DNA of 64,000 bases from Neocallimastix lanati (nom. inval.) (Eukaryota > Neocallimastigomycota > Neocallimastigomycetes > Neocallimastigales > Neocallimastigaceae), in NCBI GenBank assembly GCA_016946835.1, contig JACVTC010000023.1:1112501-1176500 (forward strand). Reading direction: 5' to 3'. Under the pieces are notes generated by a model. The model worked only from the letters and a program-made list of their open reading frames with translations, searched no databases and was not told the DNA's origin. Position numbers and translations under genes: made by a program. Positions 15,188 through 28,551 of the stretch are shown in pieces. Each line of letters opens with the position of its first letter. Positions within the stretch are counted from its first letter, which is position 1.

Positions 15188-17054
15188 TATATATATTTAA
15201 CTTACGGATTCGATAAGTTGGAACATTTCCTTAGATCTTTCAAGTTGATTTGAGAAGTAAAAGTTTGTATCCCAAGTATAACCCTTATTTAATTTAAAAT
15301 TTAATTAATAAATATAATTATTGATTTTAATTTTTAATATTGTATAAACTTTTTAATAATTATATAATTATTTTATTAGAGCTTTAAAATAATAAATAAA
15401 AACATACAGCTCTTTTATATTCTTCACGTTCAGATATTAAAGTGTAATTGATAAAGTGTTGATGTAATTTTTCATTACAAGTGTTAATAATTAATTGTTC
15501 AAAACTGTTTTTCTATTGATTGGAAATGATTATAAATTGGAATAAATATATATATATATATTTTATTTGAAAAAAAAAAAAAAAAAAGAAATTTATAGGT
15601 TAATTTATAATTAAAAAAATTTTTAAATTTAATAATTTATATTAATAGTAAATATTTTACTTCGAAAATTTCAAAACCGTAAATATCAAGAACACCAATA
15701 ACACACTTTTGATTATCATCAGACTCAGAATTAATTTGATCATTAACCTTTTGAATTAAGAAATCGAAAAGGTAACTATATAATGCTTTAGCTAAAGCAT
15801 CTCTACTAAATTCAGCCTATATTACATTTATTTTTATAATTTTTATTTTTAATTATTTTGATTAGTAACATAATAATAATTTAACAATTATTATTTTTTG
15901 CTTTTAATTTATAATGAACTTTATTGTGAAAAAAAAAAAAAAATGAAATATAAATTTATAAATTAAATATTACCTTTTCAACATCTAATGGAACAATAAT
16001 AGCCTTTTTACTTCTACCGGCATAATCATTAATAGACCTTGAAATTAATGCTGTAGCAAGAGCATTTGAATCAATACCTAATAATTCAGCAGCCATTTCA
16101 ACTTCTACAATTTTTTAATAGTAATTGATTAGATAAAATTTTATTAAATTTAATCAGACTTTAAACTATTAGTATTAAATTTATTGTAATTGTGTTTCAT
16201 TACCTTCCATATTAGTAATCTTTGATCCTGGAGTTGTAGTACCACTTTCAACCAATTCAAAATTAATATTACCTAAATGAAGAATAGCAGCTATTCCTTC
16301 TAATAATGAAAGTTGATCCTTTTCACTAATACCAATAGAGTTCATAGTATTTATAATGTTATTTAATGAATCTTTATTAATATTAGCATCATCTACATCA
16401 TCAGCAGTTTCATTTAAATATTTGTAATATTTTGCACTTTCTTTTAATTGGAGGTGTTCTGTAATAATATTAATATTAATGATAATTATATAATTTAAGT
16501 ACATTAAAAAGTTTAATTGATAATTCAATTATAAAATTAAAATAATTTTAAAATTTTTAAAGTTTTTTAAATTATTGATTATTCTAACCTCTAAGTTCTG
16601 GTTCAGCACCATTTAATAATTGATAGAAAATGTGGAAATTTCTTTCATTTTGTTGTTGTGTAACTACTCTTGACTTTTCTAAAAGATCTTTTTTAATGAC
16701 GGTAATAATAATAATAATAATAACAATAATAATAATTTTATTTGTTTTAATAATTTTATCCCTTATTTTAATTTAATATTACTTTAGTTAATAGGTTTAT
16801 TTTTTTTATTACTTACAAGTATTAATTTTTCCACCACTTGGGTTACCATTGCTATCAAATTGAAGATCCATATATTTACCCTTTTTTTTTTTTAAAAAAA
16901 TTTTTTATTTTAATAATTATTATATATATCTATTTTTTGAACTTTTTATTTACTTAAAAAATTTAATAATACTTACGAAACGGGAAGAGTTATCATTTCT
17001 TACGGTTTTAGCATTACCGAAAGCTATTTAATAAATACAATAATATTATTTTAA

Positions 17055-17089
<35 letters not shown>

Positions 17090-17103
17090 TTGATATATGC
17101 AAA

Positions 17104-17146
<43 letters not shown>

Positions 17147-17842
17147 TATTGATATATGCAAATTATATTTATACAACTTACCTTCTAATACAGGGTTTGA
17201 ATTTAATAATTGATCTTTTACATGTTCGACAGTAATTTGTCTTGAGTTTTTACCAGCTATAGTTGCAATATATTCCATAATAAGTTTGGAGGCTTCTGTC
17301 TTACCAGAACCACTTTCACCACTAATAATAATACATTGATCTTGAGATTCATATTTCATTGTACGGAGTGTAACATCAGCAAGAGAATAACTATCATATC
17401 ATATAATTATAATATCAAAAAAATATTTAAAAAAAAATAATAATATACTTAACATTCCTATACTTTTTTAAATAAAATTTTACATTTACTACACAATAAT
17501 ACTAACATATGTGGTGGTAAATCTCTAGTATCATTGGTTCTATATATTTCAATAATATCTTTACTATATAAATTGACTGGTTTATATGGATTTACTGATA
17601 CAATAACGTTACCAATATAAGTCTTTTAAAATATATAAAATATATTAATATTAATTATCAATAACATTTTATTTTAATTATTTCATTTAATTATTCATTG
17701 TCTATAAACTTATTTTACTTACATAAATAAATCCATCTTCCCATCTCTTTTTCATATTTTCTAATAAACCATCTTCAGATAAGTCCTTTAATAAAATGAA
17801 ATCTGATACACCTGGACCAGCGTTGTTTATATCGAATGACAT
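12742..17842 (-). CDS. Class I (short-tailed) myosin heavy chain lacking the converter
   Basis: Fifteen exons, listed from the 5' end: 17842-17723, 17622-17507, 17390-17182, 17023-16977, 16880-16817, 16687-16589, 16458-16204, 16104-15974, 15816-15661, 15512-15408, 15283-15206, 14987-14166, 13984-13813, 13606-13270, 12979-12742. They join to 982 residues. Motor motifs: P-loop GESGSGKT 103-110, switch I NDNSSRF 158-164, switch [11 protein letters not shown] 391-399, and an actin-binding segment ending [10 protein letters not shown]. One IQ motif ([10 protein letters not shown]) follows near 676-686. Then comes a basic TH1 membrane-binding tail from about 735 ([17 protein letters not shown]). 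There is no SH3 or acidic tail. Oddities: [10 protein letters not shown] (to 668) runs straight into the IQ region with no converter; the TEDS position 16 residues before DALAK is Lys337; a basic insert lies before the HYAGEV loop; and the relay region is diverged. The family is an actin motor linking membranes to actin; whether this one is a competent motor is doubtful. Confidence 0.92.
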
Positions 17843-20800
17843 TTTTTTATTTTATTTATTGGTAAACTTTTTATTAATGAATGTGAATAATGTAGTATTT
17901 AAATGCGCTATGAAATATTTAATATACAAATAACAATTTCTTTTTTGATTTCTTTTCTTGTTATTTATAAATTATTTACAAATATAAAATTAAATAAAAA
18001 AAAAAAAAAAATTAATTTATGCTATTATTTTGTTTTTAATTGATTATTATTGTTGCGTCTATGTATTGTATTCGTTTTATAGGATATAATTAGAAATTTC
18101 TTTATTCTTTTTAATATAAAATATTATAATTGTTATAAAAATGATAAAGCGTATATTTCAATTTTTTTTTTTAAGTAATATTTAGTTTAAAATAAAATAA
18201 AATAAAATAGCAATGTATAATTATTGGTAATAATGACTACTTTATTTTATTTTATTTAATGAAATAAAAATTTTTATTACTACTGTGATAAAGCGAATTG
18301 TAATAAAAATTAATTATGCAATATTAAATATCAATTTATTCAATAATTTTATAAATTCTTTCAACAATTTTTTTTTTTTAAAAAAAAACTATGTTTTATT
18401 AAAAATTTAACATGGTTTTTTAAAAATATTTGTTTATTGCTAATATATAATTAAAAACAATAATAGTAATTTAATTAGAATTAAATATGTAAAAACTTTT
18501 ATTATTAATTATTATTTTTTCAAAATTTTTTATAAAGGCCAATTTGAAAAAATAATAATCAATTTTTGATATTATTACTTATACTATTCTTATTATTTAA
18601 CAATAAAAAGAATTTTTGATAAAAGTTCTGAAGAAAAAAAAAAAAAAAAGAAAAGAAAAAATAGAATAAATTATTTAAGTTATTTTTTAATTTTAATAAT
18701 TATATATAATAAATATAATAAATATAACATATAGAATATATAAAATATATAGAATATATAGAATAATAAATTATTAATTAGAATAAACTATAATTGTTAA
18801 AATAGAAAATATTATAAATAATATAAATAATATATTTCTAATATGTAATAAATAATTTTAAAATAAATAAATAAATAAATAAATGTATTAAATAAATATT
18901 TATTTTTTTTTTTATTTTTATTTTAAAATAGTATTAAGAATTAATAATATATAACAATTAAAATGCAAAATATTATATTAATTTAATATATTATAATAAA
19001 TGAACTAATCATGGACTGTATATTAAAAATAATATATTATTTTCAAAATATATATATTATATGTACAACCTATATATAATTTCATTATATATTTTATAAA
19101 TATAATTATTTAATTCAATTAATAATAATTTATAATAAATATTTATATTTTATTTTTTTATAATATAAATATTTATTGTAAATTTATTTTATTATATAGT
19201 TTATATATATTAATATTTATTAAAATTTTCTTAAATATATTATAGAAATATAATTAAAAAAAGAAAAATTCTTTTATTTTTATTAAACTTTTTAGTTATT
19301 ATAAAAAATCAATATTTAATATAATAATGAAATTTTCAATATTTAAAAAGTTTTAATAGTACTAAGGAAAAATAAAGTTAATTATTTATATTAATAAATA
19401 TAGTTATTATTTGTAATTACATAAATCCATATTTATTCATGAGATAATCTTTCTATTTTATAATCAAAATGGAAAAGTACTTATAATGAAAACCTCTCAC
19501 ATAATAATCTTTATTTCTCTCTAGGGAATTAATAATTTTTATTATAGTTGTTTATTATCTTTTTTTTTTTTTTTTTTAATTATTTCATTTTACCAATGTT
19601 TCATTTTTTATTATTTTTATTGTTATTATTACCATTATTATCATTATTAATGATTATTTTTATTATTTACTATTCTTTTTGTATGCATCATGCAATGATT
19701 TTATCCTATCAATAGTAAATAATAAAATAAACCATAGAAAATAACAATAAACAAAAAAGAAATTCTTATAATTAAATAATAATAATAATAATAATAGTTA
19801 ATATTGAATTAAAAACTTTCTAATTATGGAAGGTTTTAATTAATATTGAAATTTAATTGATTAAAATTTTCTATATTTATTTTTTTAATATATCAATTGG
19901 GATTTATATTTTTTTAAATTTAAACATAAAACCATAATTATATATTAAATTATATTTATCTATAAATGAAATATATCATATTATAAATAGTAATACAATT
20001 ATAAATATAAAAAAATAAATAGAATATACAATGAAAAATAACTTTAATACCATTAATTTATATTACAATATATAAATTTAAATATTTGATTATATATAAA
20101 TTGTATAAATTGTATAAACATTTAAACTTTAATTATTAAATGTTTATTCCTTTTTTAAAATTAATTAAAATTTTTTCAATATTTACTTTTTCTTTTTTAT
20201 TATTATTTTTTTTTATTAATTCTCATTTCACAAAAAAATGTTTAGGTTTATTATTAACTCCTATATATAATAAAGCAAATATATGATTTTTTATATATTA
20301 GCTTGTAATTAAAAAAATGTGTAACCTAACAAAAACTTTATTTATTAATTTCTATGATAAAATGAAACCTTTCTTATTACCATGAGCTTTGATAAACATA
20401 TTCAATATAATATTAATATATACATGTAATATATAAATAGTTTTCTTATTTTCCAATAATTTGTTTAATATATATTAAAATAAATTAATATACCAATTAA
20501 AATTGAAATAAATATTTATATATTAAATAATTATAATAAAATAGGTTGAAGTATTATTAATATTAAAAAAAGTGTGGATGTAAATAATAATGTTAATTTT
20601 TAGTACAGAAAAAAAAAAGTTTTATACCTTAATGTATGGACATTCTTAAAATATAATAATTATTATAAATATATATGTATAATTCAACACTTAAAAGAAA
20701 TTTTAAATACATATTAACATTAAAAATACTTTTAATTATTTATTTTTAGTTGAATAATATTTTAAAATTCTTTTTTATTATTAATAAAAATGAATTTTAA

Positions 20801-21324
20801 AATATTATTCAAGGATATACTGATAATGAATGAACTAATAGCAAAATCAAAAATCAAAAAAAAAAAAAAAAAAAAAAAAGATAAAAATAATAAATAAATA
20901 GATAAAATAAAGTAAAAATAATAAAATAAAAATAATAAATAAATAACTTAAAAAAAAAATAGAAATTAAAATAATAGATAACTCTCAATAATATATATAG
21001 AGAATAATTTTTTTTTTTTTTTTTTAGAGATTGATTAATATTAATAAATATTAATATATATTTATTAATAAAAATTAATTGAAAATAAAAAAAAGAGAGA
21101 TGGATATATTAAACATATCAATTTTAATTGTGTTAATATTAATATAAAATTATTATTTATATAGATTTAGATATATATTTTTTTATATTATATATATATA
21201 TTTATTTATTTATTTATTGTTATTTTTTTTTATGAAATTCATTTAATTATCGCTATATATTATAAAACTTTATATTTGATGTTAAATCAAAATATTAAAT
21301 TTAACCTTTTTATAATAATAAAAT
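17843..21324. other. AT-rich intergenic region
   Basis: About 3.5 kb 5' of the myosin gene with no gene, RNA or element that I can support. A small imperfect inverted repeat (ATTATTTACTATT and its complement, about 19656-19730) and a few TA-rich tracts are all that stand out. Confidence 0.5.
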
Positions 21325-21356
21325 AAGACCTTTCCAACAGAAAGGAAATAAACGGG

Positions 21357-21724
21357 TGTGGGGCATTTCGCCAAATTGCATTTCGCCAGATTGCATTTCG
21401 CCAATTTTTTTGAAATCATGTGGCGTATTAAATAAATGTGGCATTTCGCCAAATTGCAATTCGCCAAGTTGCATTTCGCCAAATTGAAAATTATTAATAA
21501 ATAAATAAATCAATAAATAAAATTAAATATTATTAATATCGCATAAAAACAATTTTAAAAAAAATAATATTTTGAATTAATATTTATTTATTTATTCATT
21601 TATTTATATCAATACTCTACTTGTCGAAATGCAACCTGGCGAAAAGCAACTTGGGGAAATGCAACATTTTAATACTACGCCACTTGGCGAAATGCAATTT
21701 GGGGAAATGCAACTCTCCCGAAAT
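21357..21724. repeat. Palindromic element of 15-bp GCATTTCGCC units
   Basis: The left arm has GCATTTCGCC at 21363, 21378 and 21393, a spacer containing TGGCGTATTAAA, then the unit at 21441, 21456 (GCAATTCGCC) and 21471. Spacing is exactly 15 bp within each triplet. The right arm has the complement (GGCGAAATGC and variants) at 21623, 21638 and 21653, a spacer containing AATACTACGCCA, then 21686, 21701 and a decayed third near 21716. A core of about 140 bp of A/T separates the arms. The two arms are mirror images in unit count, spacer and unit spacing. No coding role is evident; a foldback or MITE-type mobile element is the likeliest identity. Confidence 0.8.
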
Positions 21725-21906
21725 AAACAGAAGAGAATGATATAATGTAGAATATTAAATAAATAAATAAATAAATAATAAAAAAAAAACCCACTTGATA
21801 CAATTAATTAAAATCAAAAATATTAATTTATCAAGGGAAGAAATTTTATAATTTTATTTTTATTTTGGTTTTTGTAAAATATATAATGAGAAGAAGTTAA
21901 AATTTA

Positions 21907-21953
<47 letters not shown>

Positions 21954-22395
21954 TGCTTTAAAAAAAAATAAAAAAAGTAAAATAAAAATTAAACAAAAGA
22001 AAAAAATTTTTTTTTTTTTCCATCATAGTGTAATTTATTATTTTAATAATTAATAATAAAAATTTTATATTAAATTTTATATTAAATAAGTTTTATACTA
22101 AAAAAAATCTATTGCTGTTTTGTAAAATTTATTTTATTTTTTATTATTTAATATTTTATTTTATTTAAAAAAGTATAGTATAATTTATAGTGTTTATAAA
22201 AGGTATAAATAAATAAAAAAAAAATTTTTTTTTTTTTTTCTTTAAAAGTATGTTATGTTATTATGTTATAAATAAATGAAAATTTATATCTATATCTATA
22301 AGAATATGTTGTATATTAATATATATATATATTTTATATATATATTTTATATATTATAATATCTCATATATATAAATTTATTTTTAATTATTGGT
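21725..22395. other. AT-rich 3' flank of the SMG7-like gene
   Basis: Includes a poly-A run of about 42 nt near 21909-21950. No gene recognised. Confidence 0.5.
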
Positions 22396-23770
22396 TTAAT
22401 TATTATTATTATTATTATTATTGGTATTACCAGGGGAATAAAACATCCCTGCTCCCACACTATTATATGCTAGTGGACTATTAATAAGATTTAATAAAGG
22501 ATTGACAGGTGTTTGTGTATTATTTTCCTTGTTAGTAGTTGGAGATTGTAAAGAATAAGGTGTATTTTGAGAAGAAGAAACTGGGACTGGCATTTTCACA
22601 TGAATAGTTCCAATATTGGGTTTAGGTGTCGTTGGATTAAGATTTGAGAGGGCTTGATTATTCATTAAATTATTCATTGTATTTAAATTATTAGGGTTTG
22701 GAGGCATACCATAGAGTCGAGGATCAACATTAACATTTTGGAAATTATTCATATTATTCATATTGTTCATTTTATTTAAATTATTCATAGGATTATTACC
22801 AAAGAAATTATTATTGATATTATTCATACCCATTTCAGGTTCTAAACCTCTAGGCATATTTATAGGTAAGTTGGAATTAATTTGAAGATTACCTGGAGGG
22901 AGATTCTGTTGAAGTTGTTGTTGCTGTAACAGTGCTGGATTAAAACCAAGAAGCGCCATTTGTGATGAATAAGGTAGAGGAAGGAATGGGTTTTGAAGTC
23001 TTGATGTAGGAATTGTATTTAAAGAAGTATTAGAAGTTTCTGGAGAAGCATGCATTGATTTCATTGGTAAAATTTTATTTGAAATTTGATTTGACATAAA
23101 CATTTGTGTAGCAGGTGAAGGTAAATTAGAATTATTATTTGTAAAGTATAATGGAGAATGAATAGCAGATGGTGTTGGCTGTTGTGAAGAAGAAGGTTGC
23201 TTTTGAGGAGTTAATTGAGGGTTTTGGAATGGTGGGAAAGCATTTGTTTGAGGTGGATTATTAGCCATAAATAATGGATTATTCAACATATTTGTATTTG
23301 TAGTAGTTGATGATTCGTTTCCTCCTATTGGTGTATTAAGTTGAGAAAAAGGTTGAATAGGTTGAATAGGTTGTAATGGCGTTGGAATTGTTAAGACATT
23401 ATTTAATCCACTTCCAGGTGAAATTACATTAACTGCTCCCAATTCATTATTTTTAGAAATATTATTGGTATTAATAGCACTAATAGTGTTTTTATTACTT
23501 TTATCATTGCTATTATTATTGTTAACATTATTTTGATTAGAGGAATTAGGTGTAGTTGATTTAGATTGATTTTCCATTTTTGAAAAGATATCAGCGGAAA
23601 CAAAATTATCAGAAGTTGCTGATGATGGTGTTGAATTTGTAAATAATGGTGGAACCTTATTTTTTGTTTGTACAGTTAAACCTGGTGGAATAGAAGGATG
23701 ATCCGTATTATTAAGATATAAAGCTTTATTTATAACAAAAAAATAATAAAATAAAATTTGTTAATAAAGA

Positions 23771-23802
<32 letters not shown>

Positions 23803-24167
23803 ATATTTCATATATACGTCTAATTATATATATATATATATCAATATTATATACGTACTACTATTGTCAACACTCTTATGTTTATTCTGTTGATAATTTT
23901 GTGTATACATATTTTGATTTTGTAACCATTTATAATTAAAATCTATTGGTGTTGAATTTCCTAAATTAAATTTATTAAATACATATAAATAAAATATATA
24001 AATTAATAATTTTTAATATATAAAATGAAAATAAAAACAAAAAACAAAAACAAAAACAAGAACAAAACAAAATAATAATTAAAATAAAATAAAATAAAAT
24101 AAAATAAAATAAAATAGTAGAATATGAACATAGAGTACAGATTGAATAAAATAAAATAAAATAACAC

Positions 24168-24236
<69 letters not shown>

Positions 24237-27200
24237 TAATGAAAATATATTAGGTTTGAAAAAAACCAGAAAATTAATTATAACGATTAACTGATAATAA
24301 TTTCATAGTATATATATTTAAATATATTTATATATTAAAAAATAAAAAACTAAAATAGTAAAAAGTAAAAATAATATATTTACTTTTATCTTTTAAATTA
24401 TCATTTAATCCATTTCTTGTTGGTGTTGATAAAGAATCATTATTACTATTTGATTTATTTGGATTTTGAACAGGAATAATTGAATTTGTAAATGGATAAG
24501 CATACTCTTTATTCCAATCAAATGGTGAAAATAAACCAGATGTTGTTGTTGAAGATAAAAAAGCTGTATTTGACACTTGATTATTCACACCTCCTTTATT
24601 ATTATTATTATTATTATTATTATTGTTGTTGTTGTTATTAAGAAGTGAATTTTTAGCATTTAAATTATCAGTATAGAAATTCTCCATTCCAATTGAACTT
24701 GATTTATTGTAATTATTATTTTGATCTTGTGGTGGGTTATTTTCAGATTCTTTCATAATAGTTTTTAAATCCATACTAACGTCTAAATCATCTTTTATAC
24801 TAGCCAATTTTAATTTATGATCATTATTATCAATATTTACATCATTATTATTATCATTATTATTTTGATTATTTAAGATATTTTCATCTTTTTTTCTATC
24901 ATTCGTACTATTGTTATTAATGATATTAGAATTGTTTTGAGTATCATTTAAAGAAGCATTTTCAGATTCTAAATTTAAAATGTTCGTTGATTTTATTTAT
25001 TTATTTATAGATTGATTGATTTATATATAATAAAATCATATTATTAATTATTTTAAATTTAAATATAAATTATTTAATTCAACAAATTTTAAAAAGAGAA
25101 AAAATATAATAAGATTCAATCAACTTATATATATATGAATAATATGAATTCAATAAATTTATTAATATCTTTATTTTTATTACCTTTGATTTTAGTTTGA
25201 CTTTCCACTTTTTGTTTTCCTTTATTTTTATTTCTACCGGTGAATACAATAGTCTCTTGTAAATTATCATCATCATTATCATCATCATCATCATTATTAT
25301 TTATAATATTATCATTTTCATTTTCATTGAGTTCATTTAAGCTTTCATTAGAATTTCTACCTGTAATAATTTTAATTTTACCATCCATTTTAAGTGTAGC
25401 TTCTTTTGAATTTATAAATATTAACTTTTTCTTATGACTTAAAGGATTCTCCTTAATAGAGAATAAAAGATTTCCTTCAGATATTTCAGAAATTTCATAG
25501 GCTAATTTAAATAAATACTCTATCTGATCATTCATGATTTCATCTGTCGTTGATGAAATATCTCCGAAATTTTTATAATAATAAGAACTTAATATTTTTT
25601 GTTTTTCATCGGTCACATCTTGTAATGGTACAAATCCTCTCATATAAACTGCATTTTTAAATAAAAAGCATCCATTTTCTGATATAAATAAATCGTTCTT
25701 TTTGTTATTAATAATTGATTTCATCTTAGCAGGACTAATATCATTAATAACAGTTAAAACATCTTTAAAATTTGAAATCCATTCTGTACTTTCAATTAAT
25801 TGTTTATAACCTTCATTCAATTTAACTTTACACCATTGTGTATAAATAATTATATTAACTAATAAATTCTTTATATTTTGATAATTTTCTTTTTCATATT
25901 GAGAATTAGATTGCTTCTTCTTATGATCATCTTGGGAAACAGCATTTGCATATGAGAATGTTTGACCATTCACAGTAATTGTATTTTCTTTTCGAAGAGC
26001 AACAGTTAAAATAACATTGAAAAATTCTATATTAAATTTTATTAATTCTTTTTTCATATCTTCATCTAAAGGGTTTGGTTCATCAAAATCATTTGGAATA
26101 CTTTCTTTTTTAATTTTACTTAATTTTGTTAAATGTTTATTAACTAATAAATAATGAAGAGCCATATTTATTATAGATAATGTAATTAATTCATCTGTAT
26201 CTAAGAATTTTGTTTCTAATAAAATAGAAAAGACATCAAGAATATATGGTTTTATTTCTAAAAATTTCTCAACACTAATTTTTAATATAAATATATAAGA
26301 TTATGAAAAATATATTAATGTAATTAATTTTATATATTCAATGAAGAAGAATAGAGAAAGAGAGAGAGATGAAATGAAATGAAAAGAAAAAAAAATATAT
26401 TTTTATATTAATATTATTTAATAATTTTATATAATAAATTACAATAATAATAATTAAAAAAAAAAAGGTTTTAAATACTTTTTTGTGACTCCATAAGAAT
26501 AATTAATTAATCTTTCATAATCATTTAAAAAGTCATTTTTCATATTTGTGATATAAACTTTAGAAAATGAATTTGGATAACTTCTATTTTTATACTTTTC
26601 TTTTAAAATGTCCTTTTTAGATTTAATTTTTTCAACTGCTAAATATAAATTATCGCTTGAAGTAGTAAATGGTACACTAATGGCAAGACTTTATTTTGAT
26701 TTTAATTATTGATTATGAAATGAATTAAATATATAATTAATATTTTAATAAAATATATTTGATATGCTTATTAATTTTATTATTGTATCATACTTTATTT
26801 ATTATAATAATTATTATAATAAATATTATCTAAATAAGAATATTAATGATTATACATCCATATTACAAAAATAAAAAAAAAAAAAATACCTTCTCATATA
26901 ATTTTCAATGGCAATTAAACTTTTCATTTCATATGAAGCAATGACAGCTAATTGATTAAACGGATTACCATTACTTGGAATCAATTGAATTGCCATTTGG
27001 TAATAATTTTCGGCTATACTCCAATTTTTATAAGTAATGTCTGAATACATTTCAGAATATCTTACTATATTATTATATTGTTTAATATAAGATTAAGTAA
27101 ACATATTTTAAAATTTAAAGAATGTATGATCCATTTTAATTTAAATTATTAAAAAAAAAAAAAAAAATTACTTAAATCTCCAAGATAAATTAAAGTTTGA

Positions 27201-28284
27201 TGACAAACTTTAACCGCTAATTCTTTATTTTTTTCATTAATTTGTGTTGAATCTGTATGTTCTTTTATTTTTAATTTTTTTTTTATTTTAAAAAACCATT
27301 GATTAATATATTTTAAATATTATTATACGATTTTATTTACATATATTTATATTTACCAATATTTGAATTAATAAAACTTAATTCTATAGGCTTAAAAACT
27401 TTCGAAACTTGAGCCAAGTTATATAATTTTGTTAATTTTTGAATGAAATCTGTATAGAAACTAATGGATTCTTTAATAAATGAATGAAAGGAAGAAGAAT
27501 AGACTTTAAAAATAAATTTATCATTTTGATTAAGAGTACTATATAATTTTTTATACTTTAATTATAATTACAATTATCATTGATATTATAGGTTTTATTA
27601 TATTAGTATAATATATTACATTAATAAAAATAAATTAGTAAATTGTTCAATTCAATTATAAAATTATTCATATAAAGTATGAAATTATTATATTTATTAG
27701 CTTTACTTCTTTGTTTCGTTTTCGAAAATCATCAATAACTAAATAAAAAATATTTCTCCAAAGAGAAGATTCAATATCATTAGACACAGCATAATTTAAA
27801 TCAATAATAAATATTTGCTCAAAAGAATTTCGAAGTCTTTAAATAATAATAAAAATAATAATGTTAAAATTTATATATTAATAATAATTAATAAAGATTA
27901 ATTATCCATCTTTTTTAAATTATTTTTATAAATTTATTTATTTTATTAAATAAAAAATAAAAGCAAAACGATAATAATAATAACAAAGAAAAAAAAATAA
28001 TAATAATAAAAATAATAAAAATAATAACTATTATAATAATACTTACATATTTCTGTATTTTTCTACTTCATCATCAAAAGCACCTTTTTCAATAAATAAT
28101 TTTTTATACTTCTTATCTAAAGCCAATGCATTTCTAATTTATTATAAATGTATATATATATATATTTATATATTTATAGAAAATTAGAAATTTTATATGT
28201 ACTAAATATTTTTTTTTTTTACATATTTTTTTTTTTTATAAAGAAAAATACATACGATAATTGATATTCAGCTTTTGAATCCAT
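22396..28284 (-). CDS. EBS1/SMG7-like protein (Est1 family), nonsense-mediated decay or telomerase-related
   Basis: Eleven exons from the 5' end: 28284-28256, 28133-28047, 27836-27707, 27555-27357, 27261-27172, 27064-26890, 26688-26479, 26274-25184, 24968-24384, 23960-23859, 23723-22396. They join to 1341 residues. The N-terminus (FDDEVEKYRNI, SSLWRNIFYLVIDDFRKR) matches the Est1 14-3-3-like helical fold. Residues about 165-250 carry the family hallmark TPR segment (VCHQTLIYLGDL, AENYYQMAIQLIPSNGNPFN, RSLAISVPF). A helical C-terminal domain continues to about 670 (GFVPLQDV). The remaining half is low-complexity and rich in Asn, Pro, Ser and Gln. There is no PIN nuclease domain, which argues for SMG7/EBS1 over SMG6. 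In the family these proteins bind phosphorylated UPF1 and promote mRNA decay; yeast Est1 instead recruits telomerase. Which applies here cannot be read from sequence. The 5' end faces the tRNA methyltransferase gene. Confidence 0.88.
24080..24166. repeat. Single minisatellite core within an intron of the SMG7-like gene
   Basis: One copy of the 33-nt core at about 24115-24147 (GTAGAATATGAACATAGAGT, then ACAGATTGAA) is flanked by TAAAA runs. It lies in intron 23961-24383 and is followed by an (AAT)n run to about 24238. It is the same family as the array at 440-1310. Confidence 0.85.
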
Positions 28285-28513
28285 CTTTTAAAAAATATTT
28301 TTAAATAAATAATATTTTATTATTGTTATTGTTATTATTATTACTACTATTAGTTATTTACTTTTTTTAACTTATATATAATTCTTACTTTTATTAAATT
28401 TATTTTTATTTTTAATTTTTAAAATTTATATTATACTTTAATTATCTTTTATTTAAATTATTATATTTCTTAATATTATGAGTCTATTTTTTTTTTTTTA
28501 ATTTTATTTTATC

Positions 28514-28551
<38 letters not shown>

